Source: Eutreptiella sp. 'Long Island Sound 2002'
Lineage: Eukaryota; Euglenozoa; Euglenophyceae; Eutreptiales; Eutreptiaceae
NCBI GenBank assembly: GCA_964036045.1
Contig: OZ038381.1
Location: 108,939,367 to 109,003,366 of the forward strand
DNA length: 64,000 nt
Direction: 5' to 3'
Made by a program: the position numbers and the translations under genes
Shown: piece after piece, positions 54,384 through 63,896 of the stretch
Layout: each line of letters begins with the position of its first letter
Numbering within the stretch: the first letter of the stretch is position 1
The notes under the pieces: generated by a model
Told to the model about the DNA's origin: nothing
Database searches by the model: none
Seen by the model: the letters and a program-made list of their open reading frames with translations, nothing else

Positions 54384-55330
54384 GTGGGCTGGAGTGGGGA
54401 TATGTCCTCGCTCATCCTGGCGCCCCCCCCCCCCCGCCTCGTACTCCACGCCGTCAACGTGCTACAAGCCACGGAGATACACACATGGGGGTGCGACGCG
54501 GCCACCATCCGCTGGCTCCCCCCGGAAGGCGGGGCCACCGGGCTCACCATGGAGCATTTCAAAGATGGGGGACCTACGTACGACGATGCCCTGTCCCAGC
54601 TGGGCGACATTCCGGGGCCCCTGCTCCTCATGCTCCCCACCGACCTTCCAGCCGCGCTACGCCGGGAGCTGGACAGCTGCGACAGGCTGAGGGTAGGGTG
54701 GGAGGCGATCGCAGTCGGCACCCTACTGGCCTTCCTCCACCGGGACGTCGCGGACGGGAGCCAGTGGGGCGCTTCTGTGCCCCACCTCACGGGGCGCCAA
54801 ACGTATATGACGACCCCCCCCGGTGGCAGCCCCGCCCGGCGTGGGATGACCCCATCGCAGCCTTCCACGACCACGGGATCCTCCCCGCCAACACATGGGG
54901 GGAGGTGCGGCAGAAAACGCTCGGCAGGGACTACCGACGCCGTGTCCGCGCCCGCCTGCTAGAGCTCCGGGACCCCCTTCGCCAACGGTGGGACGAGCTC
55001 TGGCTCCTCCGTCTCGGCCCCTGGTCGCCGGCCTCCCACCGCCCACACACCTGCCACCTCTGCGGGGAACACGACGCGGTGTCCTCCACCGCGCCGATGG
55101 GCGCAAACAGGTGCACGCTGTGCTCCCAGGTGGCCGCGTGCCCCTGGCCTGAACCAGCCGCGGGCCCGCGTAGGGGCATGGAAGAGGAGGCGTTGCACCA
55201 GCGCATCGGGGACGCGCGAACCCCCTCGCATGGCGAGGCGGGCCCCAGGGGTGCCGCCCTCCTGTGCATCAACGTGCACCAGCGGGACCCCATGTCCGTT
55301 GCGCACCTGTCGCACGGGTTCGCGTTCTGA
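54384..55330 (+). CDS. LINE copy B 3' ORF 2, two frames, with CxxC pair
   Basis: The first frame (54384-54800) reads MGWSGDMSSLILAPPPP, HTWGCDAATIRWLPPEGGAT and LGDIPGPLLLMLPTDL, with Asp/Glu-Leu-rich helical segments. The second frame (about 54815-55330) reads RPAWDDPIAAFHDHGILPAN, GRDYRRRVRARLLELRDPLRQ, then CHLCGEHDAV...CTLC (about 55054-55120), a C-x2-C ... C-x2-C arrangement that could bind zinc. It ends SVAHLSHGFAF. Conservation with copy A supports past coding. Whether the frames are joined by frameshifting or are a broken single ORF is not decidable from two copies. Confidence 0.45.
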
Positions 55331-55369
55331 CCCTTGCCCGACGCCGCGCCTTGCAGAGCCCACAGCACC

Positions 55370-56398
55370 ATGTGTCGCCGAAGGGGGAACAGGCCGGAGC
55401 GCGCGAGAGCCCGCCGCCGAGCGCAGGAGGCGACCGTCCGGAGCCTGGTGGCAGATGCGGTGAGAGAGGCGCACGAGGCGCACGCTGCTGCCCAGCACGA
55501 CCCGTCAGGCAGCGCGAGGAGTTTCCTCCGCGAGGCCGCCCTTCCGGCCGTCCGCGCCCTGAACGGGGCGGGGGCCCCGACGCTATTCCCGGCGATGCAC
55601 CAGATGCTGAACGGCGTCCAGCTGGGGCTCATAGGCCCCGAGGCAGCCCTCTACGGGTACTGGATGGAGTGGCGCACGTCCAACCGGTCGGGCCGGCCCC
55701 TGTCCATGGGGGACACCCTGCGGCTAACGGGCGCAGGGTGGGCCACGTCCCTCCACAGCAGCGCCCCAGCCCTGCTGCACGCTCTGAGGACACGCTGCCC
55801 CGGGGACACGGCCCCGTACCTGAACCAGGCGCAGGCCACGTACCCGGGAGGAGTGTCCGAAGTGGACGCGGCACTCCACCTTGTAAATCCACCGGACGAG
55901 GACTTGGAAGTGGGCGAAGTCAGGATATTTGTGGAAGGCGCGGGCGAGACGCCCACCCGCCCCCGCCCAACCAACCCGGTGTACGACGGCACCAGGCCGA
56001 CCCCCCGATACGCCGTCGTGTGCGAGGCGTTCCCCAGAGAGCCCACCTGGTGTCCCACCCTCCCACCGGCCACACACGCGCCCCGCCGCTGTGCCAGCCC
56101 GCACCTGTCCCCCCCCCTCTCCAGGACCAGGGGTGCCCACCACAGAGGGCGGGTCCTCTGGCAAGAGCGCCCGGGCACCCCCCTGCTCCTCCTCGTCGTC
56201 ACGACCCGCGGGGACCCGGAGCGGATCCTGGGGGTCACCCCCACCCACCTCTACGGGGCAGCGCCTGTACCCCGCCCCTCTCTCCCAGTGCCCCAGGCGC
56301 AGGACGGGGTGCACGCCTTCCTGCGAACACAGGAGGTCACCGCCGTTACGGGGGTCCACCTTGTGCGGTGCAATAGGCCCGAATGTGCAGTACAGTGA
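55370..56398 (+). CDS. LINE copy B 3' ORF 3, intact 342-codon ORF, unknown function
   Basis: ATG in strong context (ACCATGT), 342 codons to TGA. The N-terminus is Arg-rich (MCRRRGNRPERARARRRAQ). An Ala-rich amphipathic helix region follows (SLVADAVREAHEAHAAAQ), then a compact segment (LFPAMHQMLNGVQLGLIGPE, LYGYWMEWRTSNRS) and an acidic-aliphatic part (VDAALHLVNPPDEDLEVGEV). The rest is Pro-rich with a hydrophobic strand (PGTPLLLLVVTTRGDPER). The basic N-terminus could bind nucleic acid; that is inference only. It follows 3' ORF 2 by about 40 bp and has the same GC-rich, third-position-GC codon use, so I assign it to the LINE rather than the host. Confidence 0.5.
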   Translation: MCRRRGNRPERARARRRAQEATVRSLVADAVREAHEAHAAAQHDPSGSARSFLREAALPAVRALNGAGAPTLFPAMHQMLNGVQLGLIGPEAALYGYWMEWRTSNRSGRPLSMGDTLRLTGAGWATSLHSSAPALLHALRTRCPGDTAPYLNQAQATYPGGVSEVDAALHLVNPPDEDLEVGEVRIFVEGAGETPTRPRPTNPVYDGTRPTPRYAVVCEAFPREPTWCPTLPPATHAPRRCASPHLSPPLSRTRGAHHRGRVLWQERPGTPLLLLVVTTRGDPERILGVTPTHLYGAAPVPRPSLPVPQAQDGVHAFLRTQEVTAVTGVHLVRCNRPECAVQ

Positions 56399-56914
56399 AA
56401 TGTCGTGAAGATCGCATGCGCGAGATAGATCAGGCACGCGCACCCGAGGATGCATCAAATATTGCGAAGGAATGAGATCCTGTTGAATTACGCATTTTTA
56501 TTACGCTGTTTCAGTGTTTTATAATATAAAAGCGATACTGCAATGATTGGTGTAAGATATGGTGATGTTCAGTAAAGTTCAGTGATCTGTATTATATTGT
56601 TCTTTCACAGACCAATGTATGCAAGGAACTGTGAAAGTTTCAGTCCGCCCGGAGGACATTGAGGACTGTTTCGAGACTAAGCAACACGGGATCAAGAGAC
56701 CAAATCTGAGTTAGTGTCGGCGCTGGCAGTGCATGGGTCTTGCGAGGGTGTGCTCTGTTGTTTTCGTTTTCGCTGTGCAAAACAAACAAGCAGGAGGGAA
56801 GCAGTGGTGTTCAAAAGCAACAAAGAGTCCAGAAAAGAATCACTAAGAGCCCGGTGGGATTGCAAAACTTTCACTTCCTGAAAAGAATACTGCTGCAAGT
56901 TGGTTGCAAGAAGG
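56399..56914 (+). other. 5' flank of the coiled-coil ORF
   Basis: The composition drops sharply from GC-rich LINE sequence to AT-richer DNA (TTATAATATAAAAG near 56518). No ORF or repeat is evident. Either host flank or the 5' UTR of the next gene; no splice join could be shown. Confidence 0.5.
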
Positions 56915-57664
56915 ATGCACAGTGGCTATGAGACTGAAGGCACAAGCTACGACAATGTGATGGAGACGCTTGCTGAAAGGTGTGAACGTTACAGGAGGCA
57001 ACGCGATGAAGCGGATGACGACGTCGAGGAGCTACGCAGCGAAGTGCAAAGCCTTCAAGACGCCAGTGAGCGGTATGTGCGACAACGCAACGCAGCTGAA
57101 GATGAAGTGGAGCGGCTACGCAGCGAAGTTCGCGGGCTTATGGAAGAAAACAAGGAGTTCGGCAGGCGTGCTGAGCAGATGACGCAAGCCAAGAAGGATG
57201 AAAACAACGTTGTGGAGCTGCAAAGAGAGCTGACGTTCAAGCAGAACACTGTGAAACAACTGAAGGCGCAGCTGGAGAGACACAAGCAAAGAGCCAAGTG
57301 GCGTGGCGCTGAGTATGCTCGTTTGCGGCGAAGGTTCATTGCATTGCACGAGAAGCAGGAGAAAATTGAAGACTCCAACGCTACGCAGTGTGAGACAAAG
57401 TCAAAGGAGGATGACAAGCCAGCAAGCAAGCAACATGCAGTGCTGAGTGCCTTGGGGCGCCGAAGGAAGATGCGCGGCGGCAAGCGACAAAGACGAAGAG
57501 GACCAAGCGACGCGGTGGAGAGCAGTGTCGACACGAGCACGAATGTAGGCTTGCTGCAGCATGCCGAGAAGCCACAGGAGGCGCCAACCAAAAAGGAGCT
57601 GAGTATCAGAAGGTTGCCTAAACGACCGCCTACACCTGTGAAGCGCCGGGGCCACGGAGTGTAG
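56915..57664 (+). CDS. coiled-coil protein, 249 aa
   Basis: The ORF from ATG 56915 (MHSGYETEGTSYDNVMETL) to TAG 57664 is almost wholly charged. Two imperfect 28-residue repeats share RYxRQRxxAxDxVExLRSEV (about residues 24-80), then heptad-rich KQNTVKQLKAQLERHKQR, giving a predicted long coiled coil to about residue 160. The C-terminus is basic (GRRRKMRGGKRQRRRG), NLS-like, ending LPKRPPTPVKRRGHGV. No enzymatic motif is present. It could be a host structural or nuclear protein or a domesticated element ORF; nothing nearby decides. An AATAAA at about 58626 could end its transcript. Confidence 0.55.
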   Translation: MHSGYETEGTSYDNVMETLAERCERYRRQRDEADDDVEELRSEVQSLQDASERYVRQRNAAEDEVERLRSEVRGLMEENKEFGRRAEQMTQAKKDENNVVELQRELTFKQNTVKQLKAQLERHKQRAKWRGAEYARLRRRFIALHEKQEKIEDSNATQCETKSKEDDKPASKQHAVLSALGRRRKMRGGKRQRRRGPSDAVESSVDTSTNVGLLQHAEKPQEAPTKKELSIRRLPKRPPTPVKRRGHGV

Positions 57665-58640
57665 TGTGCATGCGCATGTCAAGCCACTTGTGTCCTGCTG
57701 GGTGCTGCAGCCTTCGCTCAGTGTCCAGGACAGTGGCAAGAGCAGAGCGTCCATGGCAGTGCTGGTGCTCCCTTTCCTGGGGCGGCAGCGCTGTCTCAAG
57801 GCGCTAGAGCAGGTCGTCCACGGCGGGGTTGCTGCTCTTTTTATGGGCAGTGGCGCTGTCTCAAGGCGCCAGGGCATCTGAAGCATCCGTGGCTTTGGAG
57901 CTGTCACTTTCGTGGGCAGCTCTGCGGTCCCAAGGCGCGAGATATTGTTTTGGCCCTGAATCTGATTTAGATCTGGCTTGGATGCCAAAATGGCTTGGGT
58001 AACGAGGCCACAAATACCCTCTGTGGTGTTGCAAGGCTGTTTCTTTTTTGATACTTATATATGCCTTTAGCTCAGATTGTTTTCCTGAGACGCCCGAGAT
58101 GACTGCTGGGATACTGGTTTTTGCACCAGATGCAGTCCGTGATGTACGTAGCTCCGCAGTCCAGTTTTTGAGCCAAGGCTTATGAGCTTTTTGCAGACTG
58201 TGGACCAGTAAACTTGAGTTGTGAGATAATGATTGAACAAACATAATTGGGCAGTGAGTGTGTGCAGTACAAGTGTCCCCCCGGCATCCTCCCCCCGGCA
58301 TCGCCCGACGACCCCCGGGGGCCCAGGGCCCTGAGCCCCACCCCAGTGTAAGTTCAAACTTTGTGGTGCGCTCGGTTCACATGGCCATTGTCCGGCGTTT
58401 GCTCCGTGTTCTACACCCTTGGATAGTCCGAGCGGCGGTGAAGGGGAACCTCAGGGTGATGCCCGGCCCTGGTGCTGGGGCCCTGGGGACTCTGCGGCGC
58501 TTGCCCATGAAGGTAGCAACAGGCGTGGAGTGGACCTATTTTGAGGTGCTTGCTTCTGCCGTAGTTTGCTGCCCCACTTATTGTTTGAAGACCATATCAT
58601 GATTCTCCTGCTGGTTCTCCGGCTGGAATAAAATCACAGT
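57665..58640 (+). other. downstream region with GGCGCTGTCTCAAGGCGC direct repeats
   Basis: Three direct repeats about 65 bp apart (near 57787, 57855 and 57920) carry GCTGTCTCAAGGCGC or a close variant. A C-rich patch lies at 58277-58345. AATAAA occurs at about 58626. Short ORFs here (for example 58381-58602) have no supporting features and are not called. Confidence 0.5.
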
Positions 58641-60473
58641 TTTAGAAAATAGTTGGGAGGAACAAGGCGAGCGACGGCAAACACCAAACGTGCAGTACTT
58701 GCACTGATTCGTTATTCCGGTTGTCACGTAGATCCACAACGCCAGAGACAATACATGGGCTTACAACACCCCTGAGCAACACAAACAGGAAAGTATATAC
58801 ATCTCTGTCAGGAACAAACTGTACAGTATAAACCCCACAAGCAGAAACATGGCGTAGCACTATTGGTGTTTCTGTCTTGGCTATCCTACCGAGCATTCTC
58901 ATCGTTTCATGATACTTTACATGCGTAGGAATAGCACGTGCACGCGTCTGTCAAAGGCGTCGCACTTCCATTGAGTCGCCGTACGGCCTGGAGGTGAAGG
59001 CAAAAAAAATGCGTGAAATATAATGTAGGTGTATATGAGATCAGAACGTGTTGTTGGATCGGGTGTCTGGCTTTGGTGGGCGACCGCAGTTACACCCCCC
59101 TACCAGGACGCACCCACGGGCGTGAGGCCGATACGCACAGAGTAATGCGGTCGGCCACACTTGGCACATGCTTGGACCTAGAAACTGTCGCAGTCACAAA
59201 ATAGGGCACTCTGAAGCATCCCTACAACAGTCCTGCGCTGGCAAGCGCAACTGACTGGGTGTTGCCACACCCCAGCCGACTGTGTACTCTGTGTGCCGGT
59301 CAAGCAATTCAATTACCTATCTCGCTGACGAGTGGTTGGCAGCTCACTGCTGGTCCATGTCTACCCCCGACAGCTGTGGTGTTACCTATCAACTTTGGGG
59401 TCTACATATGTATGCCATAAAACAGTGACTCTTTTTGCGGCTGTGGTTTGACCTATCAACCTGGTTGTGGTTTGACCTATCAACCTGACACATCGCAGCA
59501 TGCCATGCATACACTGGAGTTGTCGCTGCATGACAGTCAAAAGAGCTGTAAATATTGATAATAATTTATGGGGTGATCCTGCGGATCATTGATGAATGAT
59601 GATGCACTGACACTGAAGTCATGTGAAATGTAATGTTACATGCTGACAACAGCAAAATGGATGGAAATGATTGCTGAGATGATGAGTGATGATGAAGCGA
59701 TAGACTGCTGATAGACTCCTGATGAATTGATGAAGTGATGAATGATGAATGATGTATGATGGATGAAACTGATGACATGAAGGACACTGACATGATTGCT
59801 GAGATGAACTGCTGATTGAAATTGGAACTGACATTGGAATCCTGCTGAATGCTCCATTTTCCCTGGCTTACCTAAGCTCAGGTATGAACATGTCACTGAA
59901 AGTCACACATGCATGGGTCGTGAACAACCAGCTCACAAGCTGGTACCGAGGGAGAAGGAATTAACACTGCCTTTTGCGGGTGTGTGTTGCCTTGAGTGTG
60001 CGTGCGCGGCTTGTGGTTTTCACCTATCAAGTCAGTTGATGCTGGCTGCTTTTGGCCCCGCATCAAAGTCTCTTTTTCTCTCCATCACTCTTGTTTTCTC
60101 TCTTTTCCTCTTCATTGCCTTGATTGTTTTTTGTGCTCTTCGCTCTTGACTTCTCTCCTTATTTCTTGGTGCGTGCGCGAGGGAACGAAGGGAGTGGTCA
60201 GGGGAGTGAGGTTAGCATGGCCAACGCCAGGGCTTGCAACAAACGACGAAGCCTCCTATTGACCATCAACTGAACCAAAACAACAACCAAACTGACCAAC
60301 TGACCTTGACAAGACTAATTATCAACCAAAGCGTTGTACCCCCAACTAAATGTTAGCGAAGACCAGAGTGCTTGTTTTCATGGCGCCCAAGAGAAAGCGC
60401 GACTGCATTGTGCTCAAAAATTGCGACACCAAGCCTCTTTGCGGCCAATTCTTCCAAACAGCCCTGTTGCAAT
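58641..60473. other. intergenic region with ATGA-rich and ACCTATCAA repeats; no gene seen
   Basis: Four copies of a TGTGGTNTTNACCTATCAA phrase occur near 59384, 59440, 59464 and 60012. 59575-59775 is a degenerate GATGA/TGATGA-rich stretch. A T/C-rich run lies at 60070-60170. No ORF over 90 codons with recognisable features was found. Confidence 0.55.
60466..60473. repeat. 8-bp target-site duplication GTTGCAAT, left
   Basis: Matches GTTGCGAT at 62847-62854 in seven of eight positions. Confidence 0.75.
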
Positions 60474-62846
60474 TAGGGATGCAGGTTCGAATTCGCACGA
60501 ACTCGCTCGAATTCGAATTCGCCCCGAATTCGCACGAATTCGTGGACCACTCCGAACTCGAATTCGCAACTTCAAATTGGAATCCTCCGTGATTTGCTTG
60601 ATTGAATCCATAGGCACCTACAATTTACCTTCTAGGTTGTAATTCACCTGTTTACATATGTGTATGCCACTACCCAGTACCATATCGCATAAAAGATTTC
60701 CCAAAAGCTTCCGTAACCTTGCAATTTTTGTTGTTTGTTGTTGCTTGCATTTACCATGCTGAAACGATTTGACGATTTGACAAAAATAAAGCAAATCAAA
60801 ACCAAGAATTCCAAAGTTCCTTGCTTCTTTCAAATGCCTTTTGGAAAACAAGCAGGAACGAAGCATGCAAGATCACCAGTCCACACACAAGCCATCACAT
60901 GTGAACCACTTGTTGCCCTTATTGGGCCTTCATTCATTGCATTCTTGAATTGAATCGTTGGACTTGAAGTAATCTAAGAGAGAGCATACACGGCACCGGG
61001 AAAGGTAAGGAGGGTACCGCTGTCAAGGATACGCAAGGGCTACAAGGGGCTGTGTACATAGCTTATAGGGAGCTTGGAGCAGGTGCGCTGGCTGGGTGCA
61101 GCTCTGTGCACGTCATTACGTAGGTAGGTAGGTATCTTCGGGAGCTCGGGATGCCTCCTTTGACGGTGCAGGAAGAAGGTCTTACCAAGGGGACGTCCTG
61201 TCCCTCCCACTGCCCTATGTTAGGTGCCTCTTGAGCCGCTCCCGCATGTGCTTGGGAAGGCATTGTCGCGGCCACCCGGTCCATGTGTCCCAGGTGGGAG
61301 GGTGTCCCCACATGTGTCCATCAGTAGGGCCACATGCCCCCTCCTTCGGGCGGCAGCTCTGGGGGCTGCCCAGCCGTGTGGAGTATCTCTCACCACAAGG
61401 GGTCTTGCTCCCGCTTGTCTACGGTACGACCGCCTCACCCTTGTGGCTTGAGTTGCGGGGCCGCTCCGCTTGGCAGGAGACCCCGTCATGGACTGTGTAC
61501 TGGCTCGCCTGTCACCGGTTGCATCCATGGCTCCGGGTGACGTTTGCCATGGTCCCCGATGCAGCCTGGCCAGGCTCGGACCAGCAGCCTTGGAGTACCG
61601 CTCCTGCCACTGGCCCGGTGGGTCGGCTGGGTCGCCCCAGTGTGTCCGACCCATGGGGTGTTGGTTCTTTCCTGTCCCCCGGCCGCCCTACGTGTGTGCG
61701 GTGTCCTGGGCCTCCCGGCTCCTGTTCACCGATGTGCCCGCTCGCCGTGTTGTGTTGGGTGTGCGGTGTCCTGGGCCCCCCGGCTCCTGTTCACCGGTGT
61801 GCCCGCTCGGTGTGGTGTGTTGCGTGTGCGGTGTCCTGGGCCTCCGGCTCCTGTTCACCGGTGTGCCCGCTCGGTGTGTTGTGTTGCGTGTGCGGTGTCC
61901 TGGGCCTCCCGGCTCCTGTTCACCGGTGTGCCCGCTCGGTGTGTTGTGTTGCGTGTGCGGTGTCCTGGGCCTCCGGCTCCTGTTCACCGGTGTGCCCGCT
62001 CGGTGTGTTGTGTTGCGTGTGCGGTGTCCTGGGCCCCCCGGCTTCTGTTCACCGGTGTGCCCGCTTGGTGTGGTGTGTTGCGTGTGCGGTGTCCTGGGCC
62101 TCCGGCTCCTGTTCACCGGTGTGCCCGCTCGGTGTGTTGTGTTGCGTGTGCGGTGTCCTGGGCCTCCCGGCTCCTTTTCACCGGTGTGCCCGCTCGGTGT
62201 GTTGTGTTGCGTGTGCGGTGTCCTGGGCCTCCGGCTCCTGTTCACCTGTGCACGTCATTAGCTCCGTGCACATCGTTGTGGGTGCCCAGGGCCTCACTGC
62301 GGCTGCGTCGGGCTGCTCTCGGCTGCTTCTCCCTCCACACACGCCCGACAGTGCGTGGTTGCCAAGGGGCAACACGTTTTGACTGTCAAAAATTAGACAA
62401 AAGAAGTCGGGAAGCAAAAGTTCGGGACGGGTTTCTCTCCAAACTGGTGGACTTCTGGGGAGAATGGAGGGTACCGCCGTGTTCGGTGGAGCTAGGCGGA
62501 CACAGCGGTGTGTTCAAAACTCATAAGTAAATTTTGTTTTCGAAAACGGGTACGCGGGCACCGGACAAGAAAATCAACGGCTCAATCGAAGCGGAATCAT
62601 CATAGTTTTCATTTTGTCAAGTCAAAAAAATTATTGCATTGCACAGTTCAAAGTTAGTTTTTCATACTGGAAAAGACGGCGCACGCGTGATCATTTTGCC
62701 GTCGCCTGCAAATTCGCAGCGCGAATTTGCCCCGAAGTCGCAGTACTAAGAACTTCAGGCCGAATTCGCAGCGAATTCGCTCTGCGAACGAATTCGCAGC
62801 GAATTCGGCGAATTCAAATTGAATTCGCTGCAAATCTGCATCCCTA
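60474..62846. mobile_element. hAT-like non-autonomous DNA transposon
   Basis: 2,373 bp bounded by terminal inverted repeats TAGGGATGCAG (left 60474-60484; right in inverse orientation 62836-62846), with an 8-bp duplication outside. TAGGGATGCA-type ends with 8-bp duplications are typical of hAT transposons. Just inside each end are palindromic GAATTCG clusters (60485-60545, 62712-62825), like subterminal transposase-binding repeats. No transposase ORF was found. The interior holds a GC-rich segment with a minisatellite. Confidence 0.75.
61690..62250 (+). repeat. minisatellite, 62-65 bp unit, about 8-9 copies
   Basis: The unit contains GGTGTCCTGGGCC, GGCTCCTGTTCACC and GGTGTGCCCGCTCG, then GTGTGTTGTGTTGCGTGTGC. 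Units alternate CCTCCGG and CCTCCCGG or CCCCCCGG, changing unit length by one to two bases. Open frames across it are repeat artefacts. Confidence 0.93.
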
Positions 62847-62854
62847 GTTGCGAT
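62847..62854. repeat. 8-bp target-site duplication GTTGCGAT, right
   Basis: See 60466-60473. Confidence 0.75.
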
Positions 62855-62936
62855 CCTAACTCTGTCGGCGTCGCAGTCGCCGCGAGGCGCCTTTCTTGCT
62901 TCCAGGACTGCCATGACCCGCTGCTTGTGGTCACTC

Positions 62937-63194
62937 TCATACATGACGAAAGACACATTGTCCCAAATGCAGATATTTACAAGCCTTGCCATAACGGCAC
63001 CAACGTTTTTGCACGTACTGGTTGGAGTGTTGGCTTTCTTCCATTGAGTGGTAGTCCCGGTTTCCATGCGCACCTTGTGCAAACGCGTCCTGAGGTGCCT
63101 CCTCTTGCGAATGTTCGTGGGCGCCACTCGACAAACTCAAAGTCCAGAGCGGCGCCATACTGTAGTTGACTGGGGGGATACCTTTCATTTGTTG
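62937..63194 (-). pseudogene. CCCH-like zinc finger segment in frame after a TAG
   Basis: Directly after the TAG that ends the acidic ORF (63197-63195) the same frame stays open for 85 codons, starting QQMKGIPPVNYSMAPLW and ending in TGA at 62939-62937. It contains WCRYGKACKYLH, the C-x5-C-x3-H half of a CCCH finger; the expected first Cys is Ser. It may be a readthrough extension, a segment cut off by a nonsense change, or chance. A second minus frame (63127-62855) overlaps it but lacks an ATG and recognisable motifs. Confidence 0.4.
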
Positions 63195-63896
63195 CTAGTA
63201 ATCATCTTCGTCGGCCTCCGTCTCTTCCTCTTCGGCATGGACGTTTCCTTTCGCCTCTTCCTCTTCGACTTGGTCTTCATAGTAGTCCTGGTTTGCCTGT
63301 GCCTCATCCTCATCGGCCTCGACGTCTCCTTCTGCCTCTTCCTCTTCGGCATCGACGTCCGCTTCTGCCTCTTCCTCTGCGACTTGGTCTTGGTAGTAGT
63401 CCTCATTTGTGTAGTGCAGCTGCAACTGAGGCCCACTGTTCTTTAGGTACCACCACTCTAACTGTTCCTTCTCACCAATGATGAAGGAGTCCCAGTAGTC
63501 GTCAGCGTCCAGTTCAATGGGCTCGCTACCGTCAGAAGCCTCTTCTTCGTCGTCTTCTTCATAGTGGTAGGCGGTCTGAAACTCGTTGTCCAAACGACCC
63601 AAGACCATAGTGTTTCCTTCACTTTGCATCCACACATTATACAGAACAAGGTAAACAAAATCGTACAGCGCCGGAGAATCATTCCACGGCTTGCACTCAC
63701 CGCAAAGAACCTTGCAACAAACCCTGGCCCAACACCTGACTGGGCTCGGTAGTAGCCTTGCAGCAGACAGTGAGTCGACATGTCCGAACATATCTTGTAG
63801 TTGTTGCGCTGTTACTTTCCAGAGATTCTCCCCATCTTCGGCTCCAGATTTCCAGGCGACATCCAGTAGACTTCCCCAAAAATTATCCAAAACCAC
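63195..63896 (-). CDS. acidic tandem-repeat protein, unknown function
   Basis: An open minus frame of 233 codons. It may begin at the ATG at 63896 (MVLDNFWGSLLDVAWKSG) or continue from an exon beyond the window. The N-terminal part has a Cys/Trp-rich stretch (CWARVCCKVLCGECKPW) and a possible donor GTGAGTGC at about 63697, so an intron there is possible. The C-terminal part is acidic with the repeated phrase DYYxDQVxEEE (DYYQDQV, DYYEDQV) and ends DDY at the TAG. No catalytic motif was recognised. Host gene or element gene undecided. Confidence 0.45.
   Translation of the reverse strand: MVLDNFWGSLLDVAWKSGAEDGENLWKVTAQQLQDMFGHVDSLSAARLLPSPVRCWARVCCKVLCGECKPWNDSPALYDFVYLVLYNVWMQSEGNTMVLGRLDNEFQTAYHYEEDDEEEASDGSEPIELDADDYWDSFIIGEKEQLEWWYLKNSGPQLQLHYTNEDYYQDQVAEEEAEADVDAEEEEAEGDVEADEDEAQANQDYYEDQVEEEEAKGNVHAEEEETEADEDDY

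Larger units (their letters stand above)
53331..56398 (+). mobile_element. LINE copy B, internally deleted derivative
   Basis: The 5' UTR (53331-53850) matches copy A 840-1420. At about 53850 it jumps directly to sequence matching copy A 18105 onward (CACATGCTCCGGCTG), so the 5' ORF, finger, endonuclease, RT, RNase H and knuckle are missing. The 3' region then runs parallel to copy A up to 55015 and continues another 1.4 kb that copy A lacks. No poly(A) tail or target duplication was recognised at its end, so 56398 (the last stop codon) is a minimal right border. Confidence 0.75.

Noticed and set aside
58258-58602. Small plus-strand ORF (114 codons)
   Set aside because: Begins with GTG, has low-complexity Pro-rich start and no similarity or codon signal.
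61231-62530. Cys-rich ORFs over the minisatellite
   Set aside because: The roughly 64-bp unit shifts frame by one or two bases per unit and three frames are open; a repeat artefact.
62654-63127. Basic minus-strand protein beginning at 63127 as a gene
   Set aside because: Start codon is GTG, it overlaps the CCCH-like frame, and its end is transposon sequence; kept only as a low-interest finding.
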